Shown: one piece after another, positions 14,998-22,325 of the stretch | Layout of the letters: every line of letters begins with the position of its first letter | Position numbering within the stretch: position 1 is the first letter of the stretch | Assembly: GCA_964582375.1 (NCBI GenBank) | Contig: CAZORL010000019.1 | Location: 1-26,428, forward strand | Origin: CAKSQF01 sp964582375 | GTDB taxonomy: Bacteria > Bacillota > Clostridia > Oscillospirales > CAG-272 | Length of the DNA: 26,428 nucleotides | Direction of reading: 5' to 3' | Notes under the pieces: model-generated | The model's input: the letters and a program-made list of their open reading frames with translations, nothing else | Told to the model about the DNA's origin: nothing | Databases searched by the model: none | Translations under genes and position numbers: made by a program

Positions 14998-16401
14998 TTA
15001 CTTAAATTTTGATATATCGTATCTGTCTTTAAGGCAGTCACGCAGTGCAAATATCAGCCTTAGTGCGACAGCAATAAAAGCAAGTCTTATAAGCGCGTCA
15101 AACATCCACCATTCAGGGAAGTAAGGGAGCGTTACGGAGTACGCAATGTCCGAGATAGCCGACAGCAGGCCGAGTGCGAACATGACATTTAGATTAATCT
15201 TCAGCGATCTCTGTGTCGCCTCAAGCTCCGATCGTCCGATCAGGTGTCCGTCGGGAGCGTATGTTCCTCCCGTATGATCTTTGATTATCTGAGATAAAAG
15301 AGATCTGAGAACCCAAAGGAAGATAATGAAAAACAGCGCATCTGCCGCCGTAAAAACGCACATCCCGATATATTTGTAGAGCATAGGGAATGATTTTCTG
15401 ACAAACGAGTAGAGAACATCCGAAACCGAGAATGCAAGACCTTCCGTTTTGTCGTTCAGATACTCACCAAAAAACGATATGATAAACCAGAGAGTATATC
15501 CCCACGACAAAGTTGATACACCTGCGTAGATTGCGCTCGGGAGCACCATTTTCTTGGCAGGGGTATATTTTTTTGACAAGGACAGTGTCGCAGTGAGAAA
15601 GACGAGTGCGAACAGAGCGTGCGGCAGATAGTTGATGCCGTCAAATTTAAGCTCGAGCGTCAGTATGATTCCGATGATCGACAGGGATAAAAACGAGAGT
15701 ATGCCGCGAATCTGATTCACGGGAGCAAGCTCACATTCGCGTGAGAAGATCTTTTCACAAATTATACCGAAAACCGTCGAATCCCTTTTGATACCGCGCA
15801 AAAATCTTACCATCGAAATGAACCAATAGATGCCGATGATCAGTCCGATCACTGCCGCAAGCAAAGTAAAGAGTGTCTTGTAATTTGCAAGCGAGACGAT
15901 ACCGTTCGAGGTCACCGTGCCGTATTCCGTGCTTGTCAGTGTAGTCAGCTCGGGCAGGGCAGGCAGTATCGCACGTGCCCACACAAATATTGAAGACAGT
16001 GCTCTGTATTCTTTGATCCTTCGCAGCGAGGGAGTATCGGAGGATATTCTTTCGTCAGAATTTGCGAGATCCTCGATGGCATCAAAAAAGCTCGTGAACG
16101 CCCGCATGCCGTATAAAACATCAAGAAAGCCAAATCCGATCGTGAAGAGAAGTCCCCAGCTTTCATTTGGCGAGTTTGCCTCTCCGATATAGATGAGTGC
16201 ACACGGGATCTTCAAAAAGGACACCGCAAAAAGCTTTTGGAAGTTGGCTTTGGCATCGCTCATTGATGCGTTGAGGAGCGAGAGTCGGCTCATTCCCAAA
16301 AGAATAAGAAAACAGCCAAATATATCGGGAAAAATGTCAACTATAACTATGCTCGGGTTCAGCAGGAAAAAAAGCCCCGCGGTGATAAGAGTAAGACCCA
16401 T
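14998..16401 (-). CDS. Large polytopic membrane protein of unknown function
   Basis: A 467-residue protein with about ten hydrophobic segments spread over its length and no recognised enzymatic domain. The N-terminus reads GLTLITAGLFFLLNP, then VIVDIFPDIFGCFLILLGMSRLSLL. The DIFPD-x2-G signature followed by hydrophobic residues also occurs at the start of the next upstream gene (DIFPDLLGYILF), so the two are related. A basic/acidic loop near 395-415 (YAPDGHLIGRSE) separates the last helices. AAAGGA is about 9 nt before the ATG. It follows its relative by 22 nt and precedes the uracil-DNA glycosylase by 15 nt. No function is claimed. Confidence 0.85.
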   Translation of the reverse strand: MGLTLITAGLFFLLNPSIVIVDIFPDIFGCFLILLGMSRLSLLNASMSDAKANFQKLFAVSFLKIPCALIYIGEANSPNESWGLLFTIGFGFLDVLYGMRAFTSFFDAIEDLANSDERISSDTPSLRRIKEYRALSSIFVWARAILPALPELTTLTSTEYGTVTSNGIVSLANYKTLFTLLAAVIGLIIGIYWFISMVRFLRGIKRDSTVFGIICEKIFSRECELAPVNQIRGILSFLSLSIIGIILTLELKFDGINYLPHALFALVFLTATLSLSKKYTPAKKMVLPSAIYAGVSTLSWGYTLWFIISFFGEYLNDKTEGLAFSVSDVLYSFVRKSFPMLYKYIGMCVFTAADALFFIIFLWVLRSLLSQIIKDHTGGTYAPDGHLIGRSELEATQRSLKINLNVMFALGLLSAISDIAYSVTLPYFPEWWMFDALIRLAFIAVALRLIFALRDCLKDRYDISKFK

Positions 16402-16423
16402 ATAGATCTATCCTTTCGTTTGA

Positions 16424-17101
16424 TCAGTTATCGTGTCTGTTCTTGGCGTTTTTGTATTTTTCAAACAGCTTGGTCAGCGGATTTGAAGCTGATGTGTCCA
16501 TGTTTTCGTCGCCCTCGTAGCAGATCTGTCTGTATGACGAGAAAATGACATAGAGGACATAGAAAAACATCAGATAAAACAGTATTTGGAACATATATCC
16601 GACGGTTGCATAGATCGATGCAATCTTCTGCGGAGGATTCGGGACGAGTATCTCGAAAAAGATCATACATGTACCGAGCGAGTAATAAAAGGCGGACAAC
16701 ATAGTCCCGATCCTTGCTTTGTCCGATAGCTTTGGCAGATCGACATCAAGCGAGAGCGTTCGGATACCGTCGAGCATACCGATGTGGAAAAAGAGCAAAA
16801 GAGGATATTTTGCGTAATATGCGTAGTCGAGGATGATTTTTACAGGCTCATATTGCACGCCGACCAATGTGAGGAGTTGTCCGACAAGCGTTATTCCGCC
16901 CACGACAAAAAGAGGGATGCAGGCACTTTTTGCGCGAGCAAATCCGGCGGCGTGCTTTGCGAGATTGTTCAGCGCAACAAAAAAGAGTATGTATCCGAGC
17001 AGATCGGGAAAAATGTCGAATCCCGTACTGTTTGTCGTCGATGTTTTTACGCCGTAATCGATCAGCATTAAATAGCCGTATAATAAATAGCCAAAGCCCA
17101 T
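16424..17101 (-). CDS. Polytopic membrane protein with DIFPD motif, unknown function
   Basis: A 225-residue protein with five to six hydrophobic segments, starting GFGYLLYGYLMLIDYG, then FDIFPDLLGYILFFVALNNLAKHA, and ending in a polar tail (SNPLTKLFEKYKNAKN). The DIFPD-x2-G signature links it to the N-terminal half of the following gene; both may derive from duplication. The chosen ATG at 17101 has GGAAGG 6 nt upstream; a longer in-frame start at 17134 would sit inside the hairpin at 17121-17158. It lies between secA and the larger relative. Function unknown. Confidence 0.85.
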   Translation of the reverse strand: MGFGYLLYGYLMLIDYGVKTSTTNSTGFDIFPDLLGYILFFVALNNLAKHAAGFARAKSACIPLFVVGGITLVGQLLTLVGVQYEPVKIILDYAYYAKYPLLLFFHIGMLDGIRTLSLDVDLPKLSDKARIGTMLSAFYYSLGTCMIFFEILVPNPPQKIASIYATVGYMFQILFYLMFFYVLYVIFSSYRQICYEGDENMDTSASNPLTKLFEKYKNAKNRHDN

Positions 17102-17120
17102 TTTGACCTTCCTTACAGAT

Positions 17121-17158
17121 CTGCCGCAAAGCAAGTGTGGACTCTTGCTTTGCGGCAG
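17121..17158 (-). other. Perfect 15-bp hairpin between secA and the next gene
   Basis: CTGCCGCAAAGCAAG (17121-17135) is exactly complementary to 17144-17158 around an 8-nt loop. On the minus strand it lies 6 nt after the secA stop and about 9 nt before the GGAAGG of the next gene, with no U tract following. It looks more like an intercistronic processing or stability hairpin than a classical terminator, though attenuation is possible. Confidence 0.75.
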
Positions 17159-17164
17159 TTGATT

Positions 17165-19984
17165 TTATCGGTTGCCGTCTTCGGCACCGTCGTTTGTTGC
17201 CGCCATTCCGTGGCACTTTTTGTATTTTTTGCCGCTTCCGCAGGGGCAGGGATCGTTCGGACCGACTTTTTTGATGACCTTACGCGGCACACCGTTCAGT
17301 CCCGATCCTGCCATCGGTGCTCTTTTGGTGCTCTGTGCCGCTCTGTCGGCATCACTGCCGCCCGACTCTCCGGTAATGCGTGTCGTTTCTTTGCGTCTTG
17401 CGGGCTGTTCCTGTTTGACGACTGAGAGAATCATGCGCACGGTCGATTGACGGATGTTTTCGATCATTTCATCGAACATATCGGCACCTGCGATCCTGTA
17501 CTCGTTCAAAGGATTGCGCTGTGCGTATCCCGAAAGACCGATCGATCCCTTTAGATCGTCCATTGCGTCGATGTGGTCGGTCCAGAAACGGTCAACATTC
17601 TGGAGCAGAACGATACGCTCGATCTCGCGCATGTAGTCGCCGAACATTTCCTCTTTTTCGGCGTATTTTGCTTTTGCACGTGCGTGCAGGTCTTCCTTGA
17701 TCGACTCGGGCGTGAGATCGTCGGGGATGACGCCATCGGGGTATACAAAGTCGTCGGATGTGCAGATGTATGGGAAGAAGTAGGTCCTGATGTCATCAAG
17801 ACGCCAATCGTTTTTCGTCTCTCCGACACAAGCCGAATCGACAACGTTTTCGATTGTCTGATCGATCATATCGACTATCTTTGACTTCATGTCCATGCCA
17901 TCAAGGACTTCGTTACGCTGTGCGTAAATGAGGTTTCTCTGCTGGTTCATTACGTCGTCATAGGAAAGGACATTCTTTCTGTGACCGAAGTTCTGATCCT
18001 CAAGACGCTTTTGCGCACGCTCGATAGAGTTTGAAAGTATCTTTGCCGAAATAGGCTGATCCTCGGGAAGCCCAAGCTTTTCGACCATCGACGAAATGTT
18101 TTCACTCCCGAACAGGCGAAGAAGATCGTCCTCGAGCGAGAGATAAAACCTTGATTCACCCGGGTCGCCCTGTCTTCCCGAACGGCCGCGGAGCTGATTG
18201 TCGATACGTCTTGATTCGTGTCGCTCAGTGCCGATTATGAAAAGACCGCCCGCCTCGCAGACCTTTTTCCATTCGGGTGCGATCTGCGCCTTGTATTTGT
18301 CGTAAAGTTCATGGTAGACTTCACGCGCGGCAAGGACTTCATCGGATACCGAAAGGGAAGATCCGACCGCAAGTCCGATCGTATCCTCGTCGTATTCAAG
18401 ACGGCGCATTTCCTGCTTTGCGAGAAATTCGGGGTTGCCGCCGAGCATGATATCAGTTCCGCGTCCTGCCATGTTTGTGGCGATCGTGACTGTGCCGAGT
18501 TTACCTGCCTGCGCGACGATCTCCGCCTCGCGCTCGTGATATTTTGCGTTGAGGACTGTATGCTTGATTCCGTTAAGGCTGAGCTTTCGGGAGAGAATTT
18601 CGGATTTTTCGACCGATACTGTTCCGACAAGCACGGGTTGTCCTTTTTCGTGACATGCCTTGATCTGTTCGATTATCGCATTGTATTTTCCATTTATCGT
18701 CTTGTAGACCTCGTCGTGATGATCGATCCTGATCATTGGCTTGTTGGTGGGGATCTCAACAACATCAAGATAGTAGATCTCGCGGAACTCGTCCTCCTCG
18801 GTAACGGCAGTACCAGTCATGCCCGAGAGTTTTGTGTACATTCTGAAATAGTTCTGGAAGGTGATCGTTGCGAGTGTCTTGTTTTCCTTCTCGATCTTGA
18901 CATGCTCTTTTGCCTCGACCGCCTGATGAAGTCCGTCTGACCAACGTCTGCCGGGCATTATACGTCCCGTGAACGTGTCAACGATGAGAACCTGTCCGTC
19001 CTTTATGACATAGTCTACATCGTTTTTGAAAACGCCATGTGCGTGGAGCGATTGGCTGACATGATGTGCGATATTTGAGTTTTCCGGATCGGAATAGTTG
19101 TCGATCTTAAAATATTCCTCGACCTTAGCAATACCCTTGGCGGTAAGGACGGCGGTGCGCTTCTTTTCGTCAACGATGTAATCGGCATCGGGATCTTGCT
19201 CGACCGTGTCAGTTGATGCTTTGTCATCGACCTCTTTTATCTTGAATGGCTTCATTCTGGACACGAGCTTGTCTGTGATCTCATACATATCAGTTGATTT
19301 TTCGCCCTCGCCCGAAATGATAAGTGGGGTTCTTGCTTCGTCGATAAGTATTGAGTCAACCTCGTCAACGATCGCAAAATGATGACCGCGCTGGCAAACA
19401 TTCTGCTTGTAAACTGCCATGTTGTCACGCAGATAGTCAAATCCGAACTCGTTGTTCGTGCCGTATGTTATGTCAGCATCGTATGCGCGATGTTTTTCTT
19501 CTTTTGATTGATCGTGAACTACAAGCCCTGTGGTCAGTCCCATGAACTCATACACTCTGCCCATTTCCTCGGCGCCGAGACGTGCAAGATATTCGTTGAC
19601 CGTGACGATGTGAACGCCCTTGCCTGCAAGAGCATTAAGGTAGGCAGGGAGGGTCGCAACAAGCGTTTTTCCCTCACCGGTCTTCATTTCGGCAATTCTT
19701 CCTTGATGGAGGATGATACCGCCCATTACCTGTACCTTGAACGGACGCTTGCCGAGAACGCGCTCGTCAGCCTCTCTTATTGCTGCGTATGCATCAGGCA
19801 GGATGTCGTCAAGTGTCTCGCCATTTGCAAGACGCGCCTTTAATGCGGGTGTGACCGCACGGAGCTCGGCGTCCGTCATATCTGCATATTTGTCCGCAAG
19901 TGCCTCCACTGCATTGACGGTCGGCATAATGCGCTTTATTTCTTTTTCGCTCGTAGTTCCGAACAGTTTTTTTAGTAAACTCAC
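17165..19984 (-). CDS. secA: Preprotein translocase ATPase SecA
   Basis: The motor that pushes preproteins through SecYEG. The 939-residue product shows Walker A MKTGEGKT (100-107), the extended Walker B VDEVDSILIDEARTP (206-220), the second nucleotide domain with TNMAGRGTDIMLGG and QLRGRSGRQGDPG, and a C-terminal zinc motif CPCGSGKKYKKCHG (913-926; Cys913, 915, 924 and His925). Length is typical for Clostridia. The start is a GTG giving SLLKKLFG, with AAAGGG 7 nt upstream; an in-frame ATG at 20014 would add 10 residues but precedes that site. It heads the minus-strand run secA, two DIFPD membrane proteins, and uracil-DNA glycosylase. A TATAAT lies 62 nt upstream of the start. Confidence 0.98.
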   Translation of the reverse strand: MSLLKKLFGTTSEKEIKRIMPTVNAVEALADKYADMTDAELRAVTPALKARLANGETLDDILPDAYAAIREADERVLGKRPFKVQVMGGIILHQGRIAEMKTGEGKTLVATLPAYLNALAGKGVHIVTVNEYLARLGAEEMGRVYEFMGLTTGLVVHDQSKEEKHRAYDADITYGTNNEFGFDYLRDNMAVYKQNVCQRGHHFAIVDEVDSILIDEARTPLIISGEGEKSTDMYEITDKLVSRMKPFKIKEVDDKASTDTVEQDPDADYIVDEKKRTAVLTAKGIAKVEEYFKIDNYSDPENSNIAHHVSQSLHAHGVFKNDVDYVIKDGQVLIVDTFTGRIMPGRRWSDGLHQAVEAKEHVKIEKENKTLATITFQNYFRMYTKLSGMTGTAVTEEDEFREIYYLDVVEIPTNKPMIRIDHHDEVYKTINGKYNAIIEQIKACHEKGQPVLVGTVSVEKSEILSRKLSLNGIKHTVLNAKYHEREAEIVAQAGKLGTVTIATNMAGRGTDIMLGGNPEFLAKQEMRRLEYDEDTIGLAVGSSLSVSDEVLAAREVYHELYDKYKAQIAPEWKKVCEAGGLFIIGTERHESRRIDNQLRGRSGRQGDPGESRFYLSLEDDLLRLFGSENISSMVEKLGLPEDQPISAKILSNSIERAQKRLEDQNFGHRKNVLSYDDVMNQQRNLIYAQRNEVLDGMDMKSKIVDMIDQTIENVVDSACVGETKNDWRLDDIRTYFFPYICTSDDFVYPDGVIPDDLTPESIKEDLHARAKAKYAEKEEMFGDYMREIERIVLLQNVDRFWTDHIDAMDDLKGSIGLSGYAQRNPLNEYRIAGADMFDEMIENIRQSTVRMILSVVKQEQPARRKETTRITGESGGSDADRAAQSTKRAPMAGSGLNGVPRKVIKKVGPNDPCPCGSGKKYKKCHGMAATNDGAEDGNR

Positions 19985-20045
19985 TTTTCTACCCTTTCTT
20001 ATGGAGATCGGCAAATGTATGCCGCTAAAAAATCATTCATCTGTT

Positions 20046-20051
20046 ATTATA
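20046..20051 (-). promoter_or_regulatory. Possible -10 box for secA
   Basis: TATAAT on the minus strand, in an AT-rich segment 62 nt before the secA GTG. No convincing -35 is found at 16-18 nt (TAGTAA at 17), so this is tentative. Confidence 0.35.
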
Positions 20052-20094
20052 CAACTTTTTCCTTCAAATTACTATGGATAAAATGTAAAATATC

Positions 20095-20123
20095 TTGAAT
20101 TTTACGCAAAAATGTGCTACAAT
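20095..20123 (+). promoter_or_regulatory. SigA promoter for trmL
   Basis: TTGAAT (20095-20100), 17-nt spacer, TACAAT (20118-20123), 40 nt before the GTG start of trmL. Confidence 0.75.
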
Positions 20124-20163
20124 ATAAGACGATATTAAAAAATCGAAGACAAAGGTGATCAAC

Positions 20164-20685
20164 GTGAAAGATAACAAATGCGCAAATGATATAAACATAG
20201 TTCTCGTCGAACCCGAGATTCCCGAAAACACGGGCAATATAGCAAGGACTTGTGCCGTGACCGGTGCGGCTCTGCATCTTATAAAACCGCTTGGATTCGA
20301 GATCGATAGCCGCCGTCTCAAGCGTGCGGGGCTTGACTATTGGGACAAGCTCGATATAACGATCTATGACAGCCTCGATGATTTCCTGCGTGTTCATGGT
20401 GATGACGAGCTTTGGCTCTATTCGTCAAAGGGCAATCACACGCACACATCGGTCAAATATTCAAAGGGCTGCTATTTGGTATTCGGCAAAGAAACGGCGG
20501 GACTTCCGGAAAGCCTTCTTGAGGCGTATCAAAGCTCTTGCATCAGAATACCGATGCGAAACACACTGCGTTGCTTGAATTTGTCAAATGCGGTTGCGGT
20601 CGGTGTTTATGAGGTGCTTCGTCAGTTCGACTTTGTCGATCTTGAGTGTGAAGGATGCCCAAGAACATTTTTGTGGGAAAACTAA
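20164..20685 (+). CDS. trmL: tRNA (cytidine/uridine-34 2'-O)-methyltransferase TrmL
   Basis: A 173-residue SPOUT methyltransferase that uses AdoMet to methylate the ribose at wobble position 34 of leucine tRNAs. The three knotted-fold motifs are present: NIVLVEPEIPENTGNIART (11-29), LVFGKETAGLP (105-115) and the IPMRNTLRCLNLSNAVAV segment (129-146). RCLNLSN stands for the more usual RSLNLSN. GTG at 20155 overlaps AAAGG (20151-20155); the GTG at 20164 is 8 nt from it and was chosen. It is monocistronic, with its own promoter and a convergent terminator that begins at its stop codon. Confidence 0.95.
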   Translation: MKDNKCANDINIVLVEPEIPENTGNIARTCAVTGAALHLIKPLGFEIDSRRLKRAGLDYWDKLDITIYDSLDDFLRVHGDDELWLYSSKGNHTHTSVKYSKGCYLVFGKETAGLPESLLEAYQSSCIRIPMRNTLRCLNLSNAVAVGVYEVLRQFDFVDLECEGCPRTFLWEN

Positions 20686-20725
20686 GACCGATCGGCGGAG
20701 GAGAGATCTTCTGCCGATCGGTCTT
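20684..20725. terminator. Convergent bidirectional terminator
   Basis: AAGACCGATCGGC (20684-20696) pairs perfectly with 20713-20725 around a 16-nt loop. T-containing tails follow on both strands (GCTTATTT on plus; AGTTTT on minus). It separates trmL from the convergent peptidase gene. Confidence 0.8.
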
Positions 20726-20727
20726 GC

Positions 20728-21189
20728 TTATTTGGCTCTGCGAACTCGAACACGGATCGATGCCCAAATTCGTCTTATCGGTCTTATGGCGACCCAAAGT
20801 CGCGAATAGATCATATAACGTCGGCTCTTGTCTACCTCGATATATTTCTCGCCTCTGTAGAAACCGACAAGCCTTGCGAATATCATATCGTGGCGCACAC
20901 CGTATTCGGGAATCGCCTGTCCGTCGCCGCAACAGATAAAGGCTCCGTCGCGACTGCCAATGATTCGGTGAAGTACGCATTGCCCGTCATCGCGAATGTA
21001 GAAGGGAACATCGTATTTTTTTAACCCGTTTCCGTTCTCGACTGCAACAACATATATCGGTGTTTCATGATGTTTAAGCATCGGACGCATGCTGTTTCCA
21101 CCGGGTGTGAAGAGAAGTGATCCTTTTGATTTGATCAACTCGGGATAACCCTTCGCCTCATCCGATTGCTTTTTTTCCTCGTTATTCAT
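20728..21189 (-). CDS. S24/S26-type peptidase-like protein (Ser/His form)
   Basis: A 153-residue protein with signal-peptidase-like motifs: GGNSMRPML (30-38, putative nucleophile Ser33), KKYDVPFY (57-64), VLHRIIG (72-78, His74 in the position used by SEC11/SipW-type enzymes) and CCGDGQ (Asp89). It lacks the N-terminal membrane helix of true signal peptidases and ends in a basic, weakly hydrophobic tail (RLWVAIRPIRRIW). It may therefore work in the cytosol or at the membrane face. The ATG at 21189 overlaps the PqqD-like stop by 8 nt, so the two are translationally coupled. It is third in a kinase/PqqD/peptidase operon and may cleave a leader peptide; no substrate gene is visible. Confidence 0.85.
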   Translation of the reverse strand: MNNEEKKQSDEAKGYPELIKSKGSLLFTPGGNSMRPMLKHHETPIYVVAVENGNGLKKYDVPFYIRDDGQCVLHRIIGSRDGAFICCGDGQAIPEYGVRHDMIFARLVGFYRGEKYIEVDKSRRYMIYSRLWVAIRPIRRIWASIRVRVRRAK

Positions 21190-21451
21190 CCTCGACAATG
21201 CCGTTTTCGATAAGCGTTGAAACGAACGAGTCAACGCCCGATGCTGCCGTTTCTCTGTCTGTGTCGTAATGTTCGAGTATGAGATCAATAAGCTCGTCAC
21301 GTGTCGCGCCTTTTTCGAGTACCCCCCAGAGCAGCTTGCCCGAACCATTAAGCGTGACAGTTCCTTTGAATGTGTCGGCTGCCTTTCCGACTGCCAAAAC
21401 AACGGCAGTCCCTGCAACCTCTCTCATGATAAATCCTTCTTTTGCCTTCAT
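21182..21451 (-). CDS. PqqD-family protein (RiPP recognition element-like)
   Basis: An 89-residue protein with PqqD-family features: a strand region FIMREVAGTAVVLAVG, LNGSGKLLWGVLEKGATRDELIDLIL (LNxxGxxLW is the family hallmark), and a terminal helix FVSTLIENGIVE. PqqD-like domains bind leader peptides and hand them to tailoring enzymes. A TTG at 21469 would include the ribosome binding site; the ATG at 21451 has AAAGGAAG about 9 nt upstream and was chosen. It starts 14 nt after the kinase stop and overlaps the peptidase start by 8 nt. Partnership with both neighbours is near certain from spacing; a RiPP role is inferred. Confidence 0.9.
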   Translation of the reverse strand: MKAKEGFIMREVAGTAVVLAVGKAADTFKGTVTLNGSGKLLWGVLEKGATRDELIDLILEHYDTDRETAASGVDSFVSTLIENGIVEDE

Positions 21452-21465
21452 TTTATTTCTTCCTT

Positions 21466-22191
21466 TCAATTGTTTGCTTGTTCACTCATTGTCGCGTATG
21501 ACATCTTTGCAGCCGCAGCCTCCATATTGCACCCCATTCGCCATATGGGAACATTACAAAGAACCTTGTCTGCCAGATCAAGCGTTTTTATGAGAAGCTC
21601 CTTGTCGATCGGACGGTAGATCTGCGAGAGAAATTTGTGCATCTCGTCTGCGGGCATGCGGCGAACGATCTTATTCTCGGATGCCTGCTCAAGAAAACAT
21701 ATACCGCGAAGGGGAATGGTGATATTCTCGCTCAGACCATGCTTTCCGCACCACGGCGTCCCGCAAGCGTGAGGGACACCGTCTATTATCCTTATAATCG
21801 GCTTGTCATCATTTACCATGCGAACACCATCGATGTTCTCGCGCCAAAGACGTGCATGAGTGCTCTTACCCGTGCCGCTCGGGGCAGTGAATGCGTATGC
21901 GACTCCATCCTTTTCGAGGACCGATGCGTGCATCAAAAAACCATCGAACTCGATCATGCGCTCGCAAAGGCATCTGTATATCGCGAGATATTCGCTGTGA
22001 AGAGCGTGAAACTCGATACCGAGACGCCGCTCGTCCGCGATCTCTTTTTTTATGTAGTCATCGTCGATATCGATAACTATATCCGCAGGTCTGTCGCAGT
22101 CCGATCTTACATATTTTGATATATCGCGTGCTAAAATCGGATTTTCGCGTATGATATCGACATAAAGTCCGGCTATCAATAATCTAAACAC
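21466..22191 (-). CDS. HPr kinase/phosphorylase-like kinase
   Basis: A 241-residue kinase related to the C-terminal domain of HprK: FLMHAS (85-90) precedes the P-loop APSGTGKST (103-111), followed by VNDDKP (126-131) and GTPWCGK (144-150), motifs seen in HprK-like kinases from lasso peptide and other RiPP loci. The N-terminal ~80 residues (LIAGLYVDI to the acidic stretch DIDDD) are the companion domain. It lacks the HprK capsid-forming N-terminal domain, so it is not the catabolite-control enzyme. Start is weakly supported: a GTG at 22191 with no clear site upstream and a 15-codon ORF overlapping it. It leads the PqqD/peptidase operon from a promoter at 22253-22281. Confidence 0.88.
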   Translation of the reverse strand: MFRLLIAGLYVDIIRENPILARDISKYVRSDCDRPADIVIDIDDDYIKKEIADERRLGIEFHALHSEYLAIYRCLCERMIEFDGFLMHASVLEKDGVAYAFTAPSGTGKSTHARLWRENIDGVRMVNDDKPIIRIIDGVPHACGTPWCGKHGLSENITIPLRGICFLEQASENKIVRRMPADEMHKFLSQIYRPIDKELLIKTLDLADKVLCNVPIWRMGCNMEAAAAKMSYATMSEQANN

Positions 22192-22223
22192 TTTTTTGAC
22201 CGTTGCCCCATCAAAAAGAGCAT
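22176..22223 (-). other. Possible leader ORF overlapping the kinase start
   Basis: A 15-codon ORF (MLFLMGQRSKKCLDY) begins with ATG at 22223, three residues later has another ATG, and stops within the kinase gene at 22176. Its stop overlaps an in-frame kinase TTG (TTGA at 22176-22179). AAAGG is immediately before its first ATG and 12 nt before the second. It might couple translation to the kinase or be chance. Confidence 0.3.
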
Positions 22224-22252
22224 CCTTTCGGTTTCACTTGTATACGTCTCAT

Positions 22253-22281
22253 ATTATATACTATTTTTTGAATAAAATCAA
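22253..22281 (-). promoter_or_regulatory. SigA promoter for the kinase-PqqD-peptidase operon
   Basis: On the minus strand TTGATT (22281-22276), 17-nt spacer, TATAAT (22258-22253), about 60 nt upstream of the kinase start. No terminator was seen between the preceding DUF4340 gene and this promoter, so read-through is possible. Confidence 0.75.
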
Positions 22282-22325
22282 GGGTTTTGCGAGAATTGTT
22301 TGTTTTTTTCGTCTGAATGACTTTT

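Noticed and set aside
14404..15012. 202-codon plus-strand ORF
   Set aside because: Antisense to the uracil-DNA glycosylase, whose motifs are unambiguous.
18218..18940. 240-codon plus-strand ORF
   Set aside because: Lies entirely opposite secA and shows no family pattern; its openness follows from the codon bias of secA.
22192..22325. RiPP precursor peptide upstream of the kinase
   Set aside because: Only a 15-codon ORF is present, with none of the features of a leader-core precursor; it is reported as a possible coupling ORF instead.
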